A stretch of DNA of 64,000 nucleotides from Hydractinia echinata. Taxonomy: Eukaryota > Cnidaria > Hydrozoa > Anthoathecata > Hydractiniidae. The position numbers were made by a program, and so were the translations under genes. The notes beneath the pieces were generated by a model, which saw only the letters and a list, made by a program, of their open reading frames with translations, was not told where the DNA came from and did not search any database. The stretch lies in NCBI GenBank assembly GCA_030067915.1, contig JASGCC010000118.1:186001-250000 (forward strand), read 5' to 3'. Of the stretch, positions 52,474 to 61,920 are shown one piece after another; positions within the stretch are counted from its first letter, which is position 1; the number at the start of each line of letters is the position of its first letter.

Positions 52474-52789
52474 AACATCAAGGCGAACGTAAACAAAAAG
52501 GAATTTAAAGGACCAGAAATTACAAATGTGCTGGCAAATCACCTTTTCCACTGACATGACCGTCTTCGGCAGTCATCCAAGGGTCGAAAGAGACGAAACT
52601 TGGGGTATGTGTAAATGCCGGTTCAATTTTAATAAAAGTTAACAACTCAGCTTACGAAGTTTATTTTTAAATTTGATAAATAATTTCCTTTGAACTTAGA
52701 AATATTTCTGTTATAAATACGCCACTACTGCTCTTGCATCCTCGTCCCCAGGGGTTTCTGCCTTTTCGATATGAGAGAGATGATGGCGA
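52474..52789. other. KCTD upstream sequence, nothing further recognised
   Basis: Unique sequence between the end of copy C and the DIRS-like element, about 220 bp upstream of the KCTD start. It probably contains the KCTD 5' UTR and promoter, but I see no defining motif. Confidence 0.4.
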
Positions 52790-53210
52790 AAAATTACTAA
52801 ATTACGTAAGGCCGCCCGCAATGTAATTTGGATTTTATGAATAAAATTGAAGTATGATATAATGCTGAGTCATCAACTCTATATAGCGCTAGAATAAGTA
52901 AGAAACCGGGGGGGGGGGGGGGGAACCAAAATGAATACCAAATAAAGTAAAATGCAGTAAAATGTTATATTTTCAATGAAAAATAAATATCATAACGTTA
53001 GTTCGAACCACGGTATGACTCTGTATCCACCTCGATAGCCGTAACCACCACGATTTCCTCTTGGTGCTATAATAATGAAAAACACTGTTTATATACATCA
53101 AATAGGGTTAGGGTACGGGTGGGACAGCATTATATCGTACTTCAATTTTATTCATAAAATCCAAATTACATTGCGGCCGCTTCGCGGCCTTACGTAATTT
53201 AGTAATTTTA
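52790..53210. repeat. Inverted and direct repeats at the DIRS 3' end
   Basis: 52790-52867 is almost exactly the reverse complement of 53127-53210, the second arm having an extra GAAGCGG making a GCGGCCGCTTCGCGGCC hairpin. In addition about 40 nt starting GATATAATGCTGAGTCATCA occur in direct orientation at 52856 and 53229. A poly-G run of at least 13 bases lies at 52908-52922. Such paired complementary blocks fit the terminal and internal complementary regions of DIRS elements used to close a circular intermediate. Confidence 0.75.
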
Positions 53211-54355
53211 TTTCATAAAATATCCGTCGATATAATGCTGAGTCATCAACCCTATAGCGCTAGGATAAGCGCGTCCACGGGCCCCACACATATCCTCAGA
53301 AGCGTCACCCAATCCTATTGCCTTTTGAAATACTTGTGACACAGGCTGGATAATTTTTTGGTAATGCTTTTGCCAAGTTGTCTTACCAGACCAACTATCC
53401 CGCTTTAAAATATCCGAGGTCGAAAGACCCATAAGTTTGGCTTTAGAAGTAGAAGCAGACCTTGTGGAATGAGCGGAAAACGAATTAGTATCAATCAATT
53501 GCGTCATTCAAGATTGACTTGATCCACCCTGCCACAGTAGATGGTACAACTGCATGGTGGTGACGTAAAGTACTCAAGAGTAGCTGAGATTGTTTGTCAC
53601 CAATTCGCCACTCCTTAGTTCTTCTGATGTAACAATCAATTGTGTCCACAACACACAACTTGAAGTTGTTGAAAAATTTTTTAAACTCTATGCTAGGAGG
53701 AGAAGAGCCTTTTTACCTGGTTTTAGTTAGTTTATCAAACGTAAAAACGTAACTATCCTGAGACCTAACCATGTGATTCATGTTTAAGTAACAAACTTCA
53801 GACCCCTTGATGCAGATGTTGGTGCTAACAATATTGCTAATTTGTGAGGCAGAATTTTTATAGAAAAACCGTTATTATTTGATAAAGTATTAAGATAGTC
53901 AATAACTACTTGCACATCCCAAATAAATGTAAATCGAGGTTTGGTTGGTCTCAAATTGAATACACCTGTCATAAGTGAACAAATCCTAGGGTGTTCATCT
54001 ACATTAACAGAATTTATAGGATTATGGTAAGCAGAAAGAGCTGACCTATGACCATTTATTGTGCTATATTCAAAACCTTTGTGAAAAAGCATTGCTAAGT
54101 AGTTGGCAATTACATTTACATCATATCGAACAGGATCAGCCTGTTGTTGCATACACAAGCTAGTCCACTTTCTCCAGGCCAATTGGTAATTAGAAATTTA
54201 GCCTCTGCGCCTGGAGTTTGTGATAAGAGCTGTAGCTTGCTCTGATAATCCCTCTGAAGCCAAGAATTGCCTGAAACAGTCCAAGCCGCTAGTGGGTCTG
54301 TTACAAAATTGGTTGCATTTTCACTTAAAAAATATTTTACCTCTTCGATCATCAT
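53208..54355 (-). pseudogene. Tyrosine recombinase of the DIRS-like element (frameshifted)
   Basis: The N-terminal part (54355-53784) has NSWLQRDYQSKLQLLSQTPG, then after a frameshift ANYLAMLFHKGFEYSTINGH and RSALSAYH, the core-binding region of DIRS recombinases. The catalytic part (53507-53208) has FSAHSTRSASTSKA, containing the H-x-x-R box, then WSGKTTWQKHYQK; in place of the usual catalytic tyrosine region the frame reads TTWQKHYQK. The two parts are separated by stops at about 53510-53780. It would cut and rejoin the circular DNA copy at integration. Confidence 0.75.
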
Positions 54356-54473
54356 TTTATATTAGTTCGAATCAGCTACTCTTTGGCTTTCAGAAAATAT
54401 ATAGTTATATGAGTTCTAAAAGTTGATAAATTTGATTATTTTCATTGGTTTTATAGGGTTTTGTTTTTTTATC

Positions 54474-55905
54474 GTGTTGGATGGACACTGAAATTTTAGC
54501 TCATCAGACCAAGGGCTGATTCAATTTTTCTGTATTTACTTGTTAAATGTCATGAGGAATCCAAGTAATTTTCAACTACAAAAGTCTATTATTAAGGTAA
54601 AATTTTTACCAAAAATATTTTCTTTGCTATGACTAGTTTGTCCATCCGACATGATTACTAAACTTTGTAGTTTTTTGGGGGAGTTAAGTCGAATTAGTTT
54701 CGAGTAATCAGCATATTCAGCTATCAACATAACCCTCAATTAATTTAGTTTGCGAACATTATCTCGGAGTTCAGCTCCAAAGCCCGAGTTAAAGCTAAAT
54801 AAAATGCTGATGTCCATCCAACATGTTAAAATGTCCGTCCGACATGTTTGTGTTTTGCGTTGATAAAGCCGGGTTTTTGTTTGGATATTAACTGGAATCC
54901 TTTAAAAGTGCCAATACCGTCTTATAACAACGTATTTCTTTCTACATTTCCCCGTTTAAACATTTTATATACAAAGAAGACATTGCACTGTAGGATAGTT
55001 CTGAAAAAGAATATGCGAATGTTTTTATATGTTTTGCATGAGTGAAAAGAGATCTTTCAAGCTTCACTGAATCTGCCAACCAGTCTACTTGTCAAACTGT
55101 TAATCATTTAACCATGACGCGTCAACGAACCAACCCGGATCGTATTTTGACAAATGTAGAACATCTTTAATTTAAATCGTGTCGGACGGAAACCTTATAA
55201 AGTTTATTGAACCACTGAAGAGTTAAATAATACCTTTATAATTTTTTGTAATTGAGCTCAAGAATATTTTTCAAAGTAGTAATAATGTTCAAACTACTTT
55301 TACATAGATTAAATTGTGTGAAAAGTTTTTTAAGGTCGGCTATTTATTTTGAGGGTTATCATGTTGGATGGACATATTGTTTTAATCAGGTTTATTAGGA
55401 ATTTATACAACAGGTTATTATTTTAAAGTTTGTTTTCTGATAGCGCGGCTCGCTATCCGTGACCTTCAAGCAAAATATACTTAGAGTTAAGTTGGTCAAA
55501 ATATTGTTGCACTTTGTCCACCCGACATGTGTCCATTCAATATGATTATAGGGTAGAGCCTTCTGGTCATTAAAACAAAGTAGATTTAGATTTGCATAAA
55601 GCAGCGTTTTCAAATAAATCATTGAAGGTCCTAGTTTGAAATATATAATTTAAGGCAAAGCCAAACCATTTTTGAGATGGCATTGAAGAAAACACCAGCA
55701 TTTTAGAAAATAACGATTTCTATCTCGTCCATCCGACATCATTCTTGTATTGAAATCTATTCTTATTACAAGTTAGTATATAAAAAAGTTTTATATGTTC
55801 TAAAAACGTTATATGCTTGTTCAATTTTTGATAGTTTCATTATTGCCAAATATATATAGAAGGAACTATTTCATATTGATTTATCAAATTGTCCATCCGA
55901 CATCA
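54474..55905. mobile_element. Insertion carrying about ten copies of TGTCGGATGGACA, inside the DIRS-like element
   Basis: A non-coding block separates the RNase H end (55906) from the recombinase start (54355), which are normally adjacent. The 13-mer TGTCGGATGGACA or a close variant occurs at 54474, 54638, 54809, 54831, 55179, 55360, 55514, 55529, 55726 and 55889, in both orientations. The left-most copy is in forward and the right-most in reverse orientation, so the block has inverted ends built from the motif. No ORF with a known domain is present. It is probably a non-autonomous DNA transposon whose subterminal motifs are transposase sites. Confidence 0.6.
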
Positions 55906-57174
55906 TTTGAATTTTGTAACAGACCCTAGTCTCAGTTGTTTTTGTCTTACTAGCGGGTGTATTTGTCCCTGAGTATTTGTTAAAGCTTTGGCATGCATAG
56001 GCAGGAGTACTGGATTCTGAATCGACATTTCCAACAGAACTGAATACCATGGCTGACTTTGCCAAGTTGGTGTTATCAAAAGCAGAACTGACCCTTCCTG
56101 GACCACTTTCCTGAGAACTTTGATTATCATACAAAATGGAGGAAATGCATAACCGTACAGATCCCCCCCACGCCTGTTGAAGAGCATCTGTTCCCACACT
56201 CTTTGGGTCTGGTCGCCACGATAATTACCGTTCTAACTGATGATTCAGACGGGAAGCAAATAGATCTATCTCTGCTGGCTGTTGTCTTATTTGTGTTAGT
56301 CGTGAAAACAGTGCTGGATCCAACTGCCAATCTCTCGGATCTACAATGTTTCGAGACTCCCAGTCCGCTGCCACATTCAACTTGCTTGGAAGGTATTCTG
56401 CAGTAATCATGATCTTTTTCGAAAAAAGGAAATTCCAAATTTCTTTGGCTATTTTCAACATATCCTGGTTTTTCGTTCGTTCCCACCATTTTCAAGAGAT
56501 AGCTCAATGCTGTCATGTTGTCTATTTGTAAACGAATTGTCTTTTGAACATGGTTTTTCAAAAATGTTTTCAGAGCCAATTTGACCGCTAATAACTCCAA
56601 CACATTTATGTGGTAATCCTTCTCCTGAATTGCCATGTTCCTCCTGTGGAAATTCCCTGACAGGCCGCCCCCCAACCCTGAGTTGAGGCATCTGTTTGAA
56701 TTGTCCAATCCGATTGGAATTATTTTCAGAGGCCTGCCATTTTGAAGGTATAAATTCTCCTTCCATCACCTTAATTCTTCCAGGGAATTGGCATTTAGCA
56801 CTATGCGAGATTGGTAATTTAGATGAGCTTGATGGAGAGCCTGTATCTGTTGAGAGTGTAAGTAGCGATGTTGTAACCTCCCTGGGAGAACCGCTTGAGT
56901 CGTGAAAGATAATTTCCCTATTAATTTTGTCAAATCCAATATTGTTGTTTTGGGGTTTGAGATCAGCTGAGTGCATTTGTTTACTATCTGCATTATTTTT
57001 TCCTGTGGTAGAGACAGTGTCATTTTTTGTGAGTTTATGATGAGTCCTAGGAACTCTAATTCCTGAACTGGTACAAGTTGAGATTTTTCCTGATTTATTG
57101 CATATCCTAGATTCAGAAAAATGAGGGCCTCTTTTGCAATGCGCAAAGATTTCAACTGTATTTTCAAAAAACAC
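55903..57174 (-). pseudogene. RT end and RNase H of the DIRS-like element (frameshifted)
   Basis: The frame 57167-56766 has EFLGLIINSQKMTLSLPQEK, the conserved block after the RT palm in DIRS and related elements, then KLIGKLSFTTQAVLPGR. The next frame (56708-56430) has INVLELLAVKLALKTFL and IDNMTALSYL, RNase H blocks with the catalytic Glu and Asp. The following frames have WNFLFSKKIMITAEYLPSK, DWQLDPALFSRL and finally WQSQPWYSVLLEM, HPLVRQKQLRL at 55915. At least three frame changes are needed. The YxDD catalytic part is absent. Confidence 0.75.
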
Positions 57175-57399
57175 TTTATTTAAAAATTAAAAATGTACGA
57201 AGCTTTTCGTAACAGTGTTACATTATCAAGTGAAAAAATATTTCTAAGCTAAAAACTTATATACATATACACGTACCTACAGTAAAATAATTAGTTTCAA
57301 ATCGAAACGTCTCAAAGGACGATAAAAATAGCTCTCAAGAGGACAATCGGCAAACGAAAGAAAATGAAAAGCCGAGAGAAATTCAATTGTTTTCTCTAA
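57175..57399. other. Short spacer between DIRS-like and Harbinger elements
   Basis: No coding signal. A CACTTTATTTAAA and AAGCTTTTCGTAACAGTGTT segment at 57170-57225 may be the end of yet another repeat at the DIRS truncation point. Confidence 0.3.
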
Positions 57400-58169
57400 A
57401 GCCCGGGGCAAATCGATAAACATTTTCGGTCAACATTCTCGTCAACATTTTGAGCAACATGTTGATACCCTCGTCAACATTCTCGTCAACATTTTGAGCA
57501 ACATGTTGATACAATTTGCTATACCCTCGTCAACATTCTCGTCAACATTCTGAGCAACTACATTCTACTGAAACGTGGCCATTCATTCTCTTTTTTCAAA
57601 ATGGCGGAGAAGGAAGCTGCAGCATGTTTATTGCTGGCATTGGTAATAGATGACGATGGAAAAAGAAAGCGAGGGCGTACCAAAAAATGGATTCAAAGAA
57701 GGGAAGACGAAAGGACTCGATGCTAACCTCGTCCAGGAGCTAATGGCTGAGGATACTAGAACTTATAGAGAAATGATGAGGATGGATTACAACTCATTCA
57801 AACATATTTTACAGTTGATCAAGCCTTATATCATCACACCGCAGAACTCTTCATGCAAGTCGTGTATACACTCGAACAAAAACATTCGAATTCGTGCTAG
57901 AACATTCGAATTTGCAATTAAATGATTCGAAAATACTGAAAAATGTTGCCAGAAATGTTGATGGCTATAGCAAATCGTAGCAACATACAAAACTCATCAA
58001 CAATGTTGATCAACATTTATAAAAAAGTTAATAAATGTTGATCAACATTTTTAGAGGGTTTTTTTCTTCGTCAACATGTTGATACCCATAGCAAATCGAG
58101 TCAACATGTTCATCAACAAATGTTGACGGGTAATGTTGCTCAAAATGTTGCCTCGATTTGCCCCGGCCT
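57400..58169 (+). mobile_element. PIF/Harbinger DNA transposon, internally deleted (770 bp)
   Basis: Terminal inverted repeats AGCCCGGGGCAAATCGA (left) and AGGCCGGGGCAAATCGA (right, reverse complement) are flanked by a TAA target duplication (57397-57399 and 58170-58172), the 3-bp type used by PIF/Harbinger. Subterminal TCAACAT motifs, as in CTCGTCAACATTCTCGTCAA and GAGCAACATGTTGATA, are repeated at both ends. The centre encodes a transposase N-terminus, and the catalytic part is deleted. Confidence 0.88.
57601..57925 (+). pseudogene. Harbinger transposase N-terminal fragment
   Basis: Starts ATGGCGGAGAAGGAAGC and encodes KRKRGRTKKWIQRREDER, then a frameshift near 57715, then NLVQELMAEDTRTYREMMRM and DYNSFKHILQLIKPYI, the typical opening of Harbinger transposases before the DDE domain. 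The DDE domain is missing and the frame ends in repeat sequence. Confidence 0.8.
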
Positions 58170-58184
58170 TAACAGGCTGGCGTT

Positions 58185-58330
58185 AGCATCGGCCCGAGCA
58201 CCATCGGAGTTCATAACATTATCCTCAACAGTTAAATCTGACGATGTTAAAACATCATAAAAAAAAACAGTTAAAATGACGATCTGTTGAGGATAATGTT
58301 ATGAACTCCGATGGTGCTCGGGCCGATGCT
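58185..58330. repeat. Perfect 46-bp inverted repeat with 54-nt spacer
   Basis: 58185-58230 (starting AGCATCGGCCCGAGCACCAT) is the exact reverse complement of 58285-58330. The spacer is AT-rich with a short poly-A run. It begins 13 bp after the Harbinger target duplication. Arms this perfect imply a young foldback element or MITE; a transcript would form a long hairpin. Confidence 0.9.
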
Positions 58331-58365
58331 ATTCAATATTGGTCATATTGAAGAAGAAATACTTT

Positions 58366-58478
58366 GTTCATCACTAACATACTGCCTGGCAGTGAGCGGG
58401 ATTCGATCCGCGGTCCCCAGAACTGGGAGCCGCATACGAACCCACTACACTACGTGTGGCAATATGTTAGTGATGAAC
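58366..58478 (-). mobile_element. tRNA-like sequence inside a 21-bp inverted repeat
   Basis: Arms GTTCATCACTAACATACTGC (58366) and GCAATATGTTAGTGATGAAC (ending 58478) pair at 20 of 21 positions. Between them the minus strand reads TAGTGTAGTGGGTTCG (box A) and GGATCGAATCCC (box B), with CTCCCAG at the anticodon position. It is a tRNA-derived repeat, and the flanking arms would extend the acceptor stem. Confidence 0.6.
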
Positions 58479-58489
58479 TCAGATAGTTG

Positions 58490-58860
58490 AGAATGAAATA
58501 TCTAAATATCACCTATCTAAATCTATTGGTCGTGTTAATGCCTTTAAAATACTTGGATTGCATTTTAGCGAACATTTGACATGGAGTTTACATGTGAACG
58601 CAATTATTAAAAGTGGTTATGCCGTTTTACGATCTTTACAGCAATTTAAACGTGCAGCAGATTTTAATCTTCGAAAATCGCTAGCACAGAGCTTAATCTT
58701 GACAAAGATATATTACTGTAATACCATCTTCAGTAATTCACCAAAATATCTTTCGAATCGTTTACAAAAGCCGCAAAGATCTTCAGCAAGTTTCGTTTGC
58801 CGTCCTCGTTGCAGTGATCATGACGTGCTAACATTACAATGGCTTCCAGTGGTTTTATTT
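58490..58860 (+). pseudogene. LINE reverse-transcriptase C-terminal fragment
   Basis: FKILGLHFSEHLTWSLHVNA, LRSLQQFKRAADFNLRKSLA, SLILTKIYYCNTIFSNSP and LTLQWLPV are the usual order in the RT thumb/C-terminal part of CR1- or L2-like non-LTR elements. Only about 120 codons remain. The sequence does not match the LINEs in KCTD intron 1, so it is a third family or subfamily. Confidence 0.7.
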
Positions 58861-58889
58861 AATATTTGTTTTCTATATGTTTAGATTTA

Positions 58890-61456
58890 ACCATATATAT
58901 AAATCTTAAATAAAACAATTATAAAATTTTGGCTACAAACGTAGATTCCGAGGCAGCATCCTAATGCTAATAATGTTGCCGTAACCTCTGGCTAAAAAAC
59001 TAAAGTAGCCATATGCAGTTTGGCGTCAACAAAATTCTTGATCAATAAATATTATCCTGAATGCAGTAGTTAGGTAGCTACATCTTTTAGTGATGTAATA
59101 AATACAACCTTAGCGGAAGTCTAAAGTTCATTGATTCAAGAAGACAACAGTTTTAATCCACCTGTGATACATAGCTAGGGTTTTTTACTTAAATTAATTT
59201 TGTAACGACAGGTTTTTTAGTATGTGTTTTCATTTAAACTGACAATCAATTTTCAAATTCCACGAAAACGTATTCCGCAAAATAAAATTGCTGAGTGATT
59301 GATTTAGCTGGACGAGGTAACAAAAGGCTGTTGCCTATGTTTTTATTTTAACTGAAGTTGTGATAAAGTTTTTTTGAGAAGGGTATTACACATATACGGA
59401 TGTGCGATACGGTTTACCTGCACTAAGCGCTCAGTCCGGTGTCATGATTAATTTTTGAACTTCCGCGGGAAATTATTCTGTAAAATGATGGCCAACTGTT
59501 TTTGTTATAACAACAGGTTGTCAACTGTGTTTTTATTTCAGCTAAAGTCCCGAAATACTATAATGTTGTGTGCGCTTTACTCGATTTACGACATACTGTG
59601 TACCCGCAGTAACACGCTTCAGCTGGATGTGTGGCACAGTTTACGGCTCTTACTAAAAGCGCTTCACCTGGATGAGAAGCACAGTTTACGGCTCTAACTA
59701 AGCGTTTCAGTTGGATTTGTGGCACAGTTCACGGCTCTTACTAAGCGCTCAACCTGATGTTCACACAGTCACTTGTGGCTCAACAGTTTCCCGACTGTCT
59801 TTATAATAATAGCCGCATTTTGTCAACAGCAAGTCGTTCGAACCACGCACGAAATCTTTGCGTTACAAATAACAAATATGACACATTTTTATCAACTTTG
59901 CTGCGACGGATAAAGGAATTCAATCGCACCTACAAGCATAGTAATAACACCCGTTTAAGCAAATTTCATTACTCATGTAAACAGGCGACAAGGATGCACA
60001 AAATAGTGGTACGAGAAATATGCAGAAACAGGGGTTCCACCGTTAAAATTTCCACAGGCTAACGACTGGTTAAAAAAAAGACAGAAGATATACGAGCTTA
60101 TAACTAAAATTTTATACGGGAAAATTTTAAAATAATTCCTCAATTCGTGAAAATGTCTTCCTCAAAAAAATCCTTGCAAAGGAAGTATTTATCTTGGATA
60201 ATAAACGAATAAGAAAACATACAGACACCAGAGACAATAACTCTTAACTATTTTTCTTTAACAAATTATTTCCCGTATTCAAAATATACAAATATAAGAA
60301 TAGATTTTTTTAGATTTTAAAATGAAAAAAACAAAAACGATCTAACCTGAAAGGACCTCTTTGTATCGTTCAAATTAAAACATCAAACTTATCATTTGGC
60401 GGGCGGATCATATTTTACATATTTACACCATATCAATGAGGACATCGTATTTCTGACAATATACACCTAGGAAACATTTCAAGAAAATATAAATCCACTT
60501 TAATATATATTAACCTTTTAAATATACACATAGAAAATATACACATCTGGCAAAAACGATAAAACTTTTGAATTTCTGGCAACATTGGAACATGACTGTC
60601 GAATAAAAATGGCGTAGTACTGTATGACGATAGCGATGTCAAGAAACCACTGCAGTGTTTAGTGATCTTTAAGTTTTGTGAATAAAAACTAGAATATGTC
60701 GGGTAAGTACTATCTGAATTTCTCCAACAGTATTTGTAAAATACAAATGGGAAGACAAATATAGGGAAGATCAAAAAACCTAGTAAAGCCCATATAGGGA
60801 CTTCATAGTTCTTTATCATAAATTTCTCAGTGAAAAAAAAAATTCGAAAACATGAAAATCAGTTTAAAATAGATTGAAATTAAGGATACGCTCTTTTTAT
60901 ATAAGCATTCCCGCTGCAGGTATTATGAATCTCGAGCACAACCATTTATTTAGCCCGAATACAAAATGTTTTTGTTTTGTCCTTAAATTGAGCCTACAAG
61001 CTGTTTTATCCTTCAAAATTTTTCACTTTCTTGAATGTTTTTCTTGGCGTTTTTTTATTTTAATTGGGCTAAGATAAACCAAATCGGTAACACTAAAAAA
61101 AAAGGACTTTCCAGCCTTGTTTAGACAATCATCCCCATTTGATATATACATTTTGTCAACATTTGCTAAATCTGACTGTTTTCTGTGTTCATGGGCACCT
61201 CATTGAAATAAATTTTAAGTTCATGGAGATTCTTAGGTTTAGTTCAGGAGGTTTCGCTACATTGTATCTTGGACAATATAAAGAGTTTTGCTTGCACACA
61301 CTGCCACGTGCGGCTGATGAGTTGTTTTGTGATCCAATGAATAACAAGCACCAGGTAGATTCAACGCGCTTCCGATGGTCTGAAAAAATGGAAAGACAAA
61401 TTTATAAAAATTTCCCGATATTTGAAAATTTTGAGATAATTGCGACTATTACAATA
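58890..61456. other. Intergenic, no gene recognised
   Basis: Apart from the tandem repeat at 59615-59775 I see no domain, exon chain or RNA gene. The 101-codon frame at 59757-60062 has no recognisable features. Confidence 0.45.
59615..59775 (+). repeat. 43-45-bp tandem repeat, about 3.5 units
   Basis: Units begin at 59615, 59660, 59703 and 59746 with CGCTTCAGCTGGATGTGTGG and contain GGCACAGTTTACGGCTCTTA. The last unit is truncated and divergent. A related single piece (GGTTTACCTGCACTAAGCGC) occurs at about 59410. Confidence 0.85.
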
Positions 61457-61582
61457 CAGTGGACTCGTATGGGAATTTCTTTCAGATTGAAAAAGTTCAA
61501 GTTAAAAATACAAAAAATAGTTCGACAACCGCAGAAAGCAGTTTTTGTCGAGATAGACAGAATTTCGACAAAAAGTCCACTG
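61457..61582. mobile_element. pogo/Tigger-type MITE (126 bp)
   Basis: Ends CAGTGGACT and AGTCCACTG are flanked by TA on both sides (61455-61456 and 61583-61584), the Tc1/mariner-pogo target duplication; CAGTGGACT is close to the Tigger terminal sequence. The interior also folds (TTTTTGTCGA with TTTCGACAAAAA). No coding capacity. Confidence 0.75.
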
Positions 61583-61920
61583 TATTTACTTCTTGCTCTG
61601 AAAAGCGAAATTAAACACGGAAATAAATTTTTCTGAATCTTTCTAAACACAAAGATTTGGAGGTATAATTTATTTAAACATATTTTGTTTATGTAACAAA
61701 CCAACCAAATGATCTATTTTCCACCAATCGTGATAGATTGTTGCAAAATGTTTTATTTAGATAAATCTTTGAATTTTGTGATCCAAGCTTAAAGTTATCT
61801 AATCGCTTTTAACAACAAGCTCACTTTAAAATTCAATATAAAAGAAAGAGTTCAAACTTCTTAAAAATGCAAATAAGTTTTCTTCAACTAAAACGACACA
61901 AGCACATGTATAAATCATAC

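Larger units (their letters stand above)
52790..57174 (-). mobile_element. DIRS-like tyrosine-recombinase retrotransposon, 5'-truncated and interrupted
   Basis: Read on the minus strand the order is the end of the reverse transcriptase, RNase H, tyrosine recombinase, then a 3' non-coding region with paired inverted repeats. That order and the lack of LTRs define DIRS-type elements, which integrate with a recombinase instead of an integrase. The RT catalytic region is missing: similarity starts abruptly at 57174. There are stops and frameshifts in all domains and a 1.43-kb foreign insertion, so it is inactive. Confidence 0.8.

Noticed and set aside
60696..60708. ATGTCGG followed by GTAAGT as a first coding exon
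   Set aside because: There is no downstream plus-strand exon in the window to join it to; a chance start-plus-donor is common.
61139..61636. 165-codon plus-strand frame
   Set aside because: It runs through the pogo-type MITE at 61457-61582 and has no domain or splice context, so it is a chance frame.
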